Shown here piece by piece: positions 24,266-33,013 of a stretch of 64,000 nucleotides of DNA. The stretch is from contig NZ_JAINVV010000011.1 in NCBI RefSeq assembly GCF_019880585.1, forward strand, positions 372,001-436,000, written 5' to 3'. A program made the position numbers and the translations under genes. Position 1 is the first letter of the stretch, and the number at the start of each line of letters is the position of its first letter. Source of the stretch: Sphingomonas colocasiae. GTDB lineage: Bacteria > Pseudomonadota > Alphaproteobacteria > Sphingomonadales > Sphingomonadaceae. Below the pieces are notes generated by a model that saw nothing but the letters and a program-made list of their open reading frames with translations, did not search any database and was not told the DNA's origin.

Positions 24266-25981
24266 TCACCCCTCGTAAACCGTCCGCCCCCCCGTCACCG
24301 TCCGCAGCACCTTGATGCCGATGATCTTCTCCGGATCAACCTTCTGAGGATCCTCCGCCAGCATCACGAAATCGGCGAGCTTGCCCGGCGTGATCGATCC
24401 CTTGATCGCTTCCTCATGATTGGCGAACGCGCCGTTCCAGGTGCTGATCCGGATCGCCTCCGCCACGCTCACGCGCTGCTTCGCGCCCCAGGTCTCGCCG
24501 TTCCAGCCCTTGCGCGTCACCATGCCCTGGATGCCCATCAAGGGCGCGAACGGGCCGGGGAAATAATCGGAGCCCGCCGCCGCCGGGATGCCGGCATCCA
24601 GGAAGGATCGGAACGCCATGCAGTGATCCATGATCTCCGCGCCGTAGAATCCGAACTTGTCGGTGTTGTAATAGGCATAGCTGGTGAAGGGCGCCGGGAT
24701 CGCGCCGAGCGCCTTGATGCGACGGATCAGATCGTCGTTGACCATCGTGCAATGCGTGATCTTGGGCCGGCTGTCCGCCACCGGCATCGCGCCGAGCGCG
24801 CGTTCATAGGCAGTGAGCGTCGCGGCGATCGCGCGATCACCATTGGCATGGCAGTTGAGCCTGATGCCCGCGCGGTGGACGCGCTCCACCCAAGCGTTCA
24901 GCGCATCCTGGGTTTCCACCAGGATTCCGTAATTGGGCGGGTTCGATCCGACATAGGGCTTGGACATCGCCATCGTCCGTTCGGAGAAGGATCCGTCCAC
25001 CGCATGTTCGGCGGTCGCGCCCAGCCGGATCCAGTCGTCGCCGAACCCGCTCTTGATGCCGTTCTTGATCATCCCCTCCAGCAGGTCGCCCGACACTTCG
25101 AAGCTGACGCGGTGGCGCAGCTCTCCTGCGGCGCGCACGGCCTGGAGCGCGACGAGATCGTCATATTGCGCAGTGCTCGATTGCACGCTGGTGACGCCGT
25201 AGCGGACAAGCTGTTTCGAGAAATGCGCGGCAGCGGCGCGGGCGCGCTCCTCCTTCTGCGCGGGGGTGAATTCAGGCTCCTTGCCCACCGTGTAGAAGAT
25301 CCGGTTGGCTCGTTCGGCGGCACGGCCGGTCAATTCCCCCCTGGCGTCGCGGAAATATTCGCCGCCCGGCGGATTGGGCGTGTCGCGCGTGATCCCGGCC
25401 AGCTCGAACGCCTTGCTGTTGTACCAGCAGGTATGGCCGCCGCGATGGCGCACGCGGATCGGATGCTCGGTCGAGACCGAGTCGAGATCCTGGCGGGTGA
25501 GCGGGCGCCCGTCCTTCACCTTGGTATCGTCGTAAAAGGCGCCGTCGATCCACACGCCCGGCGGCGTCTCCTTCGCGCGCTGGCGCAGCCGGTCGAGGAT
25601 CGTCGCGATCGTCATGAACTCGACCTCGAAGGGATTGCCGACAACGACGTCGTACAGCGCGGCATCGCCGCTGGCATGGATATGCGCATCGATGAAACCG
25701 GGCACCACCGTCGCGCCGCCCGCATCGATCCGCTGCGTTCCCGGGCCGGCATAGCCCTTGATCTCGTCATTGCCGCCCACCGCGACGAAGCGGCCGTTCT
25801 TCACCGCGAAGGCCTGCGCGCCCGGCTGATCGGGATCGACCGTCCAGACATTGGCGTTGAAGACGATCAGATCCGGCGCCGCCGATCCCCGCGCCCAGCC
25901 GCTGCCCGACAGCCCCAGCATCCCCATGCCGAAACCCGCCCTCGCGATGAAATCGCGCCGGCTGTGGATCAATTCGCCCAT
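24266..25981 (-). CDS. Tat-exported YtcJ-like amidohydrolase (amidohydrolase_3)
   Basis: This 571-residue metal-dependent hydrolase has a twin-arginine signal (HSRRDFIARAG, hydrophobic stretch, GWARG) at residues 7-32, so it is folded in the cytoplasm and exported. The amidohydrolase_3 domain follows: GFIDAHIHASGDA (HxH), NCHANGDRAIAATLTAYERA, ITHCTMVNDDLI and GSDYFPGPF (terminal Asp). Members are annotated as exoenzyme-regulatory or N-substituted formamide deformylases, with broad imidic or amide substrates. Export by Tat suits a cofactor loaded in the cytoplasm. It is isolated between a repeat island and a thioesterase gene. Confidence 0.86.
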   Translation of the reverse strand: MGELIHSRRDFIARAGFGMGMLGLSGSGWARGSAAPDLIVFNANVWTVDPDQPGAQAFAVKNGRFVAVGGNDEIKGYAGPGTQRIDAGGATVVPGFIDAHIHASGDAALYDVVVGNPFEVEFMTIATILDRLRQRAKETPPGVWIDGAFYDDTKVKDGRPLTRQDLDSVSTEHPIRVRHRGGHTCWYNSKAFELAGITRDTPNPPGGEYFRDARGELTGRAAERANRIFYTVGKEPEFTPAQKEERARAAAAHFSKQLVRYGVTSVQSSTAQYDDLVALQAVRAAGELRHRVSFEVSGDLLEGMIKNGIKSGFGDDWIRLGATAEHAVDGSFSERTMAMSKPYVGSNPPNYGILVETQDALNAWVERVHRAGIRLNCHANGDRAIAATLTAYERALGAMPVADSRPKITHCTMVNDDLIRRIKALGAIPAPFTSYAYYNTDKFGFYGAEIMDHCMAFRSFLDAGIPAAAGSDYFPGPFAPLMGIQGMVTRKGWNGETWGAKQRVSVAEAIRISTWNGAFANHEEAIKGSITPGKLADFVMLAEDPQKVDPEKIIGIKVLRTVTGGRTVYEG

Positions 25982-26085
25982 TGCTGCCCCTCCGCTTGCG
26001 GCCGCGCGCGCCTCGCCAGGCCGTTCCGCGGAGGTGATATCATGGTTGCGCGCGCTGTCACGCGCTCGCGCGCATTCGCGAAAGC

Positions 26086-26544
26086 TCAGTCGCTGATGCC
26101 GTCGCGCCCGGCGATCACCATCAGCGTGGCGGTGAGATAGGCGACCAGCCGCTCCCTGCCCTCGCTTTCGGCAAGGATATCGGTCTGCGCGAAGATCAGC
26201 GTCCTGCCCGCCTTCACCACCCGCCCTCTGGCGCGGATCAGTTCACCCGTCGCCGGCGCGAGCAGATTGATCTTGAATTCGGTCGTGAGCACGCCGCTGT
26301 CCGCCGGCATCACGCTGAGCGCCGCATAGCCCGCCGCGGTATCGGCGATCGCACTCAGCGCGCCGGCATGGACGAAGCCGTGCTGCTGCGAAACCGCCGC
26401 CCGCGGCCGCAGCACGATCTCGACCGCGCCCGGCGACACATCGCCGAGTTCCGCCCCCAATGTGGCCATCAGCCCTTGTTTGGCGAAGCTTGCGGCGATG
26501 CGGTGTCCCGGGTCGGGAAGGTCGTCCGTGTGGCGCGTCGTCAT
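26086..26544 (-). CDS. PaaI-type hotdog thioesterase
   Basis: This 152-residue hotdog-fold protein has the 4HBT/PaaI signature: QHGFVHAGALSAIADTAAGYAA places the catalytic-site HG and Asp at about residues 55-70, followed by LTTEFKINLLAPATGEL and the strand VKAGRTLIFAQTDI. Such proteins hydrolyse acyl-CoA thioesters, often clearing aromatic or dead-end CoA esters from catabolic pathways. Length is normal. It stands alone between the Tat amidohydrolase (104 bp) and the siderophore receptor (95 bp), so no pathway can be named. Confidence 0.85.
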   Translation of the reverse strand: MTTRHTDDLPDPGHRIAASFAKQGLMATLGAELGDVSPGAVEIVLRPRAAVSQQHGFVHAGALSAIADTAAGYAALSVMPADSGVLTTEFKINLLAPATGELIRARGRVVKAGRTLIFAQTDILAESEGRERLVAYLTATLMVIAGRDGISD

Positions 26545-26639
26545 CGCTCAGCGGTGGCAGGAAGCACGTGCCGCCGCAATGGCGATGACGCCCGATCGAT
26601 CAGACAGCGTCGATCAGGCGGGGCCGATCGCCCGCGCCT

Positions 26640-28745
26640 TCAGAACCGGAACCCCATCGTCGCCATCACGTTGCGCGGCGCCGCCATGAAACAGTCGCCG
26701 CGCGCCAGGCACGACGCGAAATAGCGCTTGTCGAGCAGGTTGGTCGCGTTGATGGCGAAGCGCCATTTGTCCCATGTGATCTCCGCCAGGGCATCGACGG
26801 TGGTGCGCGACGGGGTGACGACGGTGTAGAGCGTGCCGGCGGGAATCAGGGGATTCAGGCCATAGGGGTCGAGCGGGCCGGTCGACTTGCTCTTGCCGCT
26901 ATAGACGACGCCCGCGCCCAGCCGCAGCCGCGCGCCATCGGCGACGCCGAAGCTCTTCGTCGACCAGATCGATGCGGTGTGGCGCGGCATATAGTCCAGG
27001 CTGGTGTTCGTTTCCGAGCGCAGCTTGCTGTAGCCGTAATTGACCAGCAGTTCGAAATCGCCGGGCAGGCTGTGGCTCGCCTCGATCTCGATGCCCTTGG
27101 TCTTCAGTTCGCCGGACTGGGTGGTGGCGCCGTTGGCGAGATAGAGGACGCGGTTGCGCTCCTTGATATGGAACGCCGTCACCGTCACCAGCGTGTTGCG
27201 CCCCGGCTGCCACTTCACGCCGCCTTCGAACTGGGTGCCGGTCTGCGGCACGAAGGGGTCGCCGATGCTGCCATCCGGATTGGTGAGCGATCCGGCGATC
27301 GGCAGGAAGCTTTCGGTATAGCTGAAAAAGGGCGACAGGCCGGCCCCGATCTCGCCGATGATGCCCGCGCGGAAGGTGGTGGCATTGTCGGTGTTGCCCG
27401 ACGAACCCGTCACATGGTCGCGCCGTGCCCCCAGGACGACCGAGACGCGATCGTAGAAGCGGATCTGGTCCTGCACATAGATGCCGAGCTGCTTCTGCGA
27501 TTCGTGGAAGAACGGCCCGCTGGGCTCATAGGTCAGCAGCGCGTCGTAATCGATGTCATAGAGGTCGACGGTTTCCGGCGTCGTCACGGCGTAGCGCTTG
27601 CCCACCTTGTTCCAGCTGTAATCGACGCCGATCAGCAGCTTGTGCTCGATATTGGCGCCGGTGTTGAACTTGATCTCCAGATTATTGTCGGTGGAGAACA
27701 CGTTCATCCGCGCGTCGCTCGCGTCGGCGGTCATGCCGATGGTCCGGCCGTCGGTGCCGTAAACCGAATAGGGATTGGTGGGATAGCTGTAGCTATCGGC
27801 ATAATGCGTGAAATATTGGAGGTCGCTGTCGATATAGCGGGCCTTGAGGCTGAGGCGCACCGCGTCCGAGAATCGGTGGGTGATGGATCCGCCGCCCTGC
27901 AGCGAACGGCCATTATAGCGATCCCAGCCCGCCTTGCCGACAAAGGTGTAGCGATCGAGCCGGCCGCCGGGATTGCCGGGGTTCGGGCGGAAGGTGCCGA
28001 CAATCGGCAGGAACTGCGAGGTCGATCCGGTGTCGTCCTCCTGATACAGGCCGGTCAGCACGATATCGGTGGCGGGCGTCGGCTGCCAGCGGATCGAGGG
28101 CGCGAACATCACGCGATCGTCGGGCACATGATCGACATAGGTGTCGGCGTCGCGGACGCGGCCGACCGCGCGGATCGCCAGCGTGTCCGACAGCGCGATG
28201 TTGATGTCGCCCAGCGCTTCCTTGCGGTCATAGCTGCCATAGACGAGGTTCAGTTCGCCGCCGGTGCGGAATTCCGGGGTCTTGGAAACAAGATTGACGA
28301 GCCCGCCGATCGAGCCCTGGCCGAACAGCACCGAAGCCGGGCCGCGCACGATCTCCACGCGCGAGAAATTATAGGGATCGGAGGTGATGCTGGCATAATA
28401 GGAGAAGATGTCGCGCATGCCGTCGCGGAACTGGAGCGCATCGAGCCCGCGGACGTTGAAGCCGTCGACGCGCGTGTCGCGGCCATAGGGATTGGCGAGC
28501 ACGCCGGCGGCATATTTCACCGTATCGCTGATGCTGATCGCACCCTGCGAGATGAACTGTTCCGAGGTGACGATGGTGATGGGCTGGGGCAGCTCGACCA
28601 GCGGGGTTTCGGTCTTCGTGCCGGCAATGGCGCCGGTGACGACGATATCGTCCTGGTCTTCCCCGGCGGGCGTGGTGTCGTCCGCCCAAGCGGCCTGGCT
28701 GACCAGCGCGCCCGCCAGCCCCGCCATAAGGATCATTCTCGCCAT
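26640..28745 (-). CDS. TonB-dependent siderophore receptor
   Basis: This 701-residue outer-membrane receptor for ferric siderophores has no STN domain. A signal peptide (ending AAWAD) is followed by DDIVVTG (TonB box region), a plug with PQPITIVTSEQF, FNVRGLDALQFRDG and VEIVRGPASVLFGQGS, and a barrel ending ATMGFRF. The pattern is that of the FhuE/FpvA/FoxA family. I took the ATG at 28745; a GTG at 28766 would add seven residues. It is divergent from a DUF3649-like/PepSY/DUF3325 operon, the common partner of such receptors, which acts on the siderophore after uptake. The shared promoter region holds a Fur-like dyad. Confidence 0.92.
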   Translation of the reverse strand: MARMILMAGLAGALVSQAAWADDTTPAGEDQDDIVVTGAIAGTKTETPLVELPQPITIVTSEQFISQGAISISDTVKYAAGVLANPYGRDTRVDGFNVRGLDALQFRDGMRDIFSYYASITSDPYNFSRVEIVRGPASVLFGQGSIGGLVNLVSKTPEFRTGGELNLVYGSYDRKEALGDINIALSDTLAIRAVGRVRDADTYVDHVPDDRVMFAPSIRWQPTPATDIVLTGLYQEDDTGSTSQFLPIVGTFRPNPGNPGGRLDRYTFVGKAGWDRYNGRSLQGGGSITHRFSDAVRLSLKARYIDSDLQYFTHYADSYSYPTNPYSVYGTDGRTIGMTADASDARMNVFSTDNNLEIKFNTGANIEHKLLIGVDYSWNKVGKRYAVTTPETVDLYDIDYDALLTYEPSGPFFHESQKQLGIYVQDQIRFYDRVSVVLGARRDHVTGSSGNTDNATTFRAGIIGEIGAGLSPFFSYTESFLPIAGSLTNPDGSIGDPFVPQTGTQFEGGVKWQPGRNTLVTVTAFHIKERNRVLYLANGATTQSGELKTKGIEIEASHSLPGDFELLVNYGYSKLRSETNTSLDYMPRHTASIWSTKSFGVADGARLRLGAGVVYSGKSKSTGPLDPYGLNPLIPAGTLYTVVTPSRTTVDALAEITWDKWRFAINATNLLDKRYFASCLARGDCFMAAPRNVMATMGFRF

Positions 28746-28794
28746 GTCGCGCCCTTTTTTATTCACTGAGTCCGGAATCCGGCTCGCCCTATAT

Positions 28795-28815
28795 TATTGC
28801 GAAGAATTATCAATA
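28795..28815. promoter_or_regulatory. Fur-like dyad in divergent iron-uptake promoter
   Basis: TATTG (28795-28799) and CAATA (28811-28815) form an inverted repeat with 11 bp between, enclosing ATTATC (GATAAT on the other strand). It lies in an AT-rich patch between the receptor and the PepSY operon. Position and composition fit a Fur operator, but the match is not strict. Confidence 0.35.
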
Positions 28816-28860
28816 GCATTTTTCTTGCTAATGAATCGCAACCGATTTACCCCGGCCATC

Positions 28861-29187
28861 ATGCGCGATCAGATGGAAGCAGTGCGGCCCCGCTCCCGGC
28901 GCCGATGGGCGCGGATCCTCCTCGCCGGGCCGGGCGCGGTCATCGTGGCGCTGACGCTGCTGGCCGGCATGCCCCTGTGGCTGCCCGGCGGCGCGGCCGG
29001 CATCGACAATCTGGCCTTCCCGCTCGTTCTCGCCCCGCTGATCTGGGCGGCGCTTTTCTTCCATGCCTGCCTCGATCGCAGCATCGCGCGCGTGGCGCTG
29101 GTCGCCGCAGCACTCTTCCTGGTGCATGGCGGGCTGATCGCATCGCGCTTCATAGGCCAGGCGCCGGTTACGGAGAAAGCCGGATGA
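28861..29187 (+). CDS. DUF3649-like small membrane protein of the iron operon
   Basis: This 108-residue protein has three hydrophobic segments: ILLAGPGAVIVALTLLAG, LAFPLVLAPLIWAALFFHA and VALVAAALFLVHGGLIASR. Its size, helix layout and place before a PepSY protein and a DUF3325 protein fit the DUF3649 'iron uptake' family that accompanies siderophore receptors. The function of that family is not established. Its stop overlaps the PepSY ATG (ATGA). Starts at 28831 or 28873 are also possible; no strong ribosome binding site decides it. Confidence 0.65.
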   Translation: MRDQMEAVRPRSRRRWARILLAGPGAVIVALTLLAGMPLWLPGGAAGIDNLAFPLVLAPLIWAALFFHACLDRSIARVALVAAALFLVHGGLIASRFIGQAPVTEKAG

Positions 29188-30776
29188 TCCATCTCAAAAA
29201 GGATGAGACCAAGGCGATGGTCGCGGTGCACGGCTGGTCCGGCATCCTGCTCGGCCTGCTGCTCTATGCCGTCGTGCTGACGGGCACCGCCGCCGTCTTC
29301 GCGCACGAGATCGGCGCATGGTCGGCGGGCCATGTCGCCAGCCGTTCGGCCTTCCAAACGCCGATCGACGCCAGGATCCGCCGCCTCGCCGCGATCACGC
29401 CGCCCGAATATCGAGAGGCGGCCAGCCTGTTCGAGATCGGCGATCATGGCCTGGGCGTGTTCTTCCACCGCGACCAACTGGACGCGAAGGGCATGCCCAC
29501 CGAACGCGGCATCTATTATCAGCTCGACAATGCGGGCCGCCTCCGCCGCACCGTCCAGGGCTTCAGCGAGGATATCTTCGGCCCGCGCAACGACGATGCG
29601 CTCAGCAGCTTCCTGGTCGACACCCATGTCCGCCTGCACGTGCCCAATCCCTGGGGCCTGTTGCTGACCGGCATATTGGGGCTGGCCATGCTCGTCGCGG
29701 CGATTTCCGGCCTGCTGATCCATCGGCATCTGTTCAAGGACATCTTCACGCTGCGCCGCCGCGCCAATCCGGTGCTGGTCGATCGCGACCGGCACAGCGT
29801 GGCGGGCACATGGAGCCTGCCCTTCGCCTTCATCCTGGCCTTCACCGGCAGCTTCTTCTCCTTTTTCGGCAGCATCGGCGTGCCCGTCGTCGCGATGGCG
29901 GCGTTCGGCGGCGATGTGGAGGCGTTGAGCGAGGCGGTGTTCGGCAATCCCGGCACGCCCGATCCGCGCCCGATCGCCATCGGCAATCTCGATCGCGTCA
30001 CCGCCGACGCCATCCGCCGCACCGGCGAGGCGCCGACCTTCATCGCGATCGAGAATTTCGGCCGCGCCGATGCGAGCATCACCACCTTCCACAACCCCAG
30101 GGCGAGCGACATCGAACCCGTCTCGCTGCTCTATGATGGCGCGACGGCGCGCTTCGAGCGCGCCAAGCCGACGGTGGGCACACGCCCGTCGGCGGGCGGA
30201 ACGCTGGCCGGGATCATGGGTCCGCTCCATTTCGGCAATTTCGCGGGCATGCTTTCAAAGGCGATCTGGTTCGGGCTGGGTTTCGCCATGTGCTACGTCA
30301 CCTTCACCGGCATGCGGCTCTGGGTGGTGCGGCGCAAGGCGGAGGCCCGCTCGCTTGCATGGCTCGAACGCACGGTGACGGTGGTCGGCTATGGCCTGCC
30401 GTTCGGGCTCGTCGCATCGGCCGCCGCGTTCCTGGTCGCCATGCCGATCGGATCGGCGGTATACTGGACCACAGCCGCCTTCCTGATCGCGTCCGGTGCA
30501 GCGATACTCGCTGGCGCTCTCGTCCGTTCGAACGAGACGCTCACCCGGTTGCTGAAAGGCGCGACCGGGGCGGTCGCGCTCATGCTGCCGCTGCTGCGCC
30601 TGACCGTCGCGGGCGGCCCCGGCTGGGGCGAAGCGGTCGCCGCCGGCCAGCCGGTCATCGCCGCGCTCGACATCGCCTTCGTCGCCGCCGGCATCTGGAT
30701 GCTGCATGGCTGCCGGACGGCGCTGCGCACGCCTGATCGCTCCGCCCCGATCGTCGCCAGGGCGGTCGACGCATGA
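29184..30776 (+). CDS. PepSY-domain membrane reductase (PiuB/FoxB-like)
   Basis: This 530-residue inner-membrane protein has PepSY_TM architecture. The first helix (AVHGWSGILLGLLLYAVVLT, about 12-31) carries a conserved histidine likely to bind haem. A large periplasmic PepSY region follows (about 45-160), then helices near GILGLAMLVAAISGLLIH, LPFAFILAFTGSFFSFFG and four more at the C-terminus. Relatives such as PiuB and FoxB reduce or release iron from siderophores at the inner membrane. It overlaps the preceding and following genes by 4 bp each, making a tight three-gene operon divergent from the siderophore receptor. Confidence 0.88.
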   Translation: MIHLKKDETKAMVAVHGWSGILLGLLLYAVVLTGTAAVFAHEIGAWSAGHVASRSAFQTPIDARIRRLAAITPPEYREAASLFEIGDHGLGVFFHRDQLDAKGMPTERGIYYQLDNAGRLRRTVQGFSEDIFGPRNDDALSSFLVDTHVRLHVPNPWGLLLTGILGLAMLVAAISGLLIHRHLFKDIFTLRRRANPVLVDRDRHSVAGTWSLPFAFILAFTGSFFSFFGSIGVPVVAMAAFGGDVEALSEAVFGNPGTPDPRPIAIGNLDRVTADAIRRTGEAPTFIAIENFGRADASITTFHNPRASDIEPVSLLYDGATARFERAKPTVGTRPSAGGTLAGIMGPLHFGNFAGMLSKAIWFGLGFAMCYVTFTGMRLWVVRRKAEARSLAWLERTVTVVGYGLPFGLVASAAAFLVAMPIGSAVYWTTAAFLIASGAAILAGALVRSNETLTRLLKGATGAVALMLPLLRLTVAGGPGWGEAVAAGQPVIAALDIAFVAAGIWMLHGCRTALRTPDRSAPIVARAVDA

Positions 30777-31051
30777 CGATGATCGCCCTGGCGCTGGCCG
30801 CCCTCGTCGTCTCCGCCATCCCGATCCTCCTGCTCTGCATCGGCGATCCGAAGCGCAGGCGCACTGCCGGCGACAAGAGCGGCGGCATGCCCATGGGCAA
30901 AAGGCGATGGCTCGTCGCCGCCGCCTGTCTGCCCGGTTTCGCCTGCGCGTGGCTCGGCGATGCGCCGGCCTTCCTGATGTGGCTGGGCGGTTGCGCGCTG
31001 CTGGGCTGGGCCCTGGCCGCCTGTTTCGGCGCACGCGGACAGCCGGAATAG
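30773..31051 (+). CDS. DUF3325 small membrane protein
   Basis: This 92-residue protein has three helices (MIALALAALVVSAIPILLLCI, WLVAAACLPGFACAWLG, MWLGGCALLGWALAACFG) and a middle basic loop containing DPKRRRTAG. Length and operon position after a PepSY protein match DUF3325, a family found with siderophore uptake genes and without a proven role. It overlaps the PepSY gene by 4 bp and ends the operon. Confidence 0.75.
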   Translation: MTMIALALAALVVSAIPILLLCIGDPKRRRTAGDKSGGMPMGKRRWLVAAACLPGFACAWLGDAPAFLMWLGGCALLGWALAACFGARGQPE

Positions 31052-31087
31052 CTTCCGGTCGATATCGGCCCGGTCACCGGCCGCTCC

Positions 31088-31642
31088 TCAATGCGCCCAG
31101 TCGAGCGTCAGCGCCTCGAAGTGCCAGCGCAGTTGCGCCGGGGTCGCGCCCTGGACATCGTTGACGCGCCGCAACACCGCCTCCCCTTCGATCCGGACGG
31201 GGCGGCCATCCCTGTCGTCGCCGGTGATGGTGACGGGCGCGGTGTAATAGCTTGAGCCCGCCGCGCCCTCTATCCTGCCATCGGGAATGGCAACGGTGAT
31301 TTCGCCCATATCCGCGAAAATGGCGGCGAATGCGGGCCGGCTCCATTTCTGCCGATCCGCGGGAGCGAGCAGCGCGCGTGCCTGTTCATAGTTTTTCCGT
31401 TCGATCGCCTGCGCGAAGGCAAGCAGGATGTTGCGTGCGCCCTTGACGCCGGCTTCGGCCTCGGGCGTCAGCCCCGGTGGCGTGGAGGCCGGCCCGGCGA
31501 CAGGCGCGCCCTCGCCCGACACCGCCATTTCATGGCCGGCATTGGTTTCGGTCACGGGCGGCGCGACCGGCTTCTCCGGGCTTCGGCCCTGCTCGCACGC
31601 CAGCAGCAGCAACGGGCACGCAAGCGCGATGCGGATCTTCAT
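31088..31642 (-). CDS. Predicted lipoprotein of unknown function
   Basis: This 184-residue protein has a short lipoprotein signal MKIRIALACPLLLLAC, the lipidated cysteine being residue 16 in LLAC. A Pro/Ala/Glu-rich linker (about 20-60) leads to a compact domain with RNILLAFAQAIERKNYEQA, ALLAPADRQKWSRPAF and AVLRRVNDVQG, which resembles NTF2-like or DUF4440-like small domains by pattern only. An ATG at 31651 would add three residues. It is convergent with the PepSY operon and divergent from the SDR gene. I do not recognise the family. Confidence 0.7.
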   Translation of the reverse strand: MKIRIALACPLLLLACEQGRSPEKPVAPPVTETNAGHEMAVSGEGAPVAGPASTPPGLTPEAEAGVKGARNILLAFAQAIERKNYEQARALLAPADRQKWSRPAFAAIFADMGEITVAIPDGRIEGAAGSSYYTAPVTITGDDRDGRPVRIEGEAVLRRVNDVQGATPAQLRWHFEALTLDWAH

Positions 31643-31809
31643 CCTGTCCATGCGCTCCAGAACCGCGGAGATCATCGGGTCGTTCCATCGGTGCGGATCC
31701 CCGCCCCCAGCCGACATATGCCGAACCCAGTCCGCCTTTCGCAGATAAGCGGCTTGAGGTCGGCGCGCCTGCTCGCATAGACCAATGCTATCGCAGGGAG
31801 GGGCCGGAG

Positions 31810-32925
31810 ATGACGACAAGACGGGATTTCGTGAAAATGTCGGGAGGCGCCGGCATCGGCCTGGCGCTGGCGTCCGGCGCCGCGCGCGCGGCAGCGCCCG
31901 CCGGCAAGGCGCGCGCGCCGCTGCGCATCCTCATTCTGGGCGGCACCGGTTTCATCGGGCCCTATCAGGTGCGCTACGCCGTCGAGCGCGGCCACAATGT
32001 CACCGTCTTCAATCGCGGCAAGCGACAGGCCGATCTGCCCGCGGGCGTGACGCATCTGCAGGGCGATCGCAACGGGCAGCTCGACGCGCTGAAAACCGGA
32101 AGCTGGGATTGCGTGATCGACAATTCGGCCACCAACCCGGATTGGGTGCGCATGTCCGCCGGGCTGTTGCGGGGCCGCGCCGGCATCTACCAATATGTCT
32201 CGTCCGCCAGCGTCTATTATCCGTTCCTGACGACGAATATCGACGAGAACGTCAAGCCGCGCCTGGAAGCGATCCCGGAGGATCCGGGCAGCACCTTCGG
32301 GGTCAGCAAGGCGCTTTCGGAGATCGAGGCCCAGAAGGCCTTTCCCGGCAAGGCGATGATCGTGCGGCCGCATTATATCGTGGGGCCTGGCGACACCACC
32401 GATCGCTTCCCCTATTGGCCGCAGCGCGTGGCGCGCGGGGGCGAGGTGCTGGCGCCGGGCCGGCAGTCGGACCGCGTCGAACTGGTCGACGTCCGCGACC
32501 TTTCCGAATGGATGGTGCGGATGATGGAGGACCGGACGACGGGCATCTTCAATGTCGCCGGCCCGCGATCGTCGCTGTCGATGGGCGAGTTGCTCGGCGG
32601 CGTGCGCGCGGCGGTGAGCACGGACAATCCGCTGCAATTCACCTGGGTCGACGATTACGACTTCCTGGAAAAGCACGAGGTGACAAGCGCGGTGCCCTGG
32701 GCGCTGCCGCGCGGCAATGCGCTGGGCTTCTCCACCGTCAATTTCGACAAGGCGCTGGCGCACGGCCTCACCCATCGCCCGCTCGCCCAAACGGTGCGCG
32801 ATACGCTGGCCTGGTGGAATTCGGACGCCGTCTCCGCCGAGCGGCGGACAAAGGCGAGCTTCGCCATCACGCCCGAAAAGGAAGCGGCGGTGCTCGCGGC
32901 CTGGAAGGCGCGGGCCGGCGCTTGA
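31810..32925 (+). CDS. Tat-exported NAD-dependent epimerase/dehydratase-like SDR
   Basis: This 371-residue extended-SDR protein has a twin-arginine signal (TTRRDFVKMSG then a hydrophobic stretch to ARAAAP, about 1-30). The Rossmann nucleotide site is LILGGTGFIGPYQVR (about 40-54). The YVSSASVYYPF strand holds the catalytic serine, but the YxxxK motif reads FGVSK, so the usual catalytic tyrosine is phenylalanine. RPHYIVGPGD and VDVRDLSEWMV complete the fold. Relatives are sugar epimerases and plant stem-loop-binding-like proteins. The ATG at 31810 has GGGAGGGGCCGG upstream. It is convergent with a TonB receptor across a strong hairpin. Confidence 0.85.
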   Translation: MTTRRDFVKMSGGAGIGLALASGAARAAAPAGKARAPLRILILGGTGFIGPYQVRYAVERGHNVTVFNRGKRQADLPAGVTHLQGDRNGQLDALKTGSWDCVIDNSATNPDWVRMSAGLLRGRAGIYQYVSSASVYYPFLTTNIDENVKPRLEAIPEDPGSTFGVSKALSEIEAQKAFPGKAMIVRPHYIVGPGDTTDRFPYWPQRVARGGEVLAPGRQSDRVELVDVRDLSEWMVRMMEDRTTGIFNVAGPRSSLSMGELLGGVRAAVSTDNPLQFTWVDDYDFLEKHEVTSAVPWALPRGNALGFSTVNFDKALAHGLTHRPLAQTVRDTLAWWNSDAVSAERRTKASFAITPEKEAAVLAAWKARAGA

Positions 32926-32973
32926 GGAAATGGCCGGTAGTTCAACCGCCGGCACAGGATTCCGATTGTGACA

Positions 32974-33004
32974 ACCGCCGCCGGGACCATGTCCCGGCGG
33001 CGGT
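32974..33004. terminator. Strong bidirectional hairpin terminator
   Basis: ACCGCCGCCGGGA (32974-32986) and TCCCGGCGGCGGT (32992-33004) form a perfect 13-bp stem with a 5-nt loop between the convergent SDR and TonB receptor genes. CTTTTA follows 7 nt later on the plus strand. Confidence 0.75.
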
Positions 33005-33013
33005 CCGCAGCTT

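Noticed and set aside
31477-31809. N-terminal extension of the SDR gene by an open frame upstream.
   Set aside because: The extension has low-complexity Arg/Pro/Ala content and lies over the lipoprotein gene on the other strand; ATG 31810 has a strong ribosome binding site and a Tat signal.
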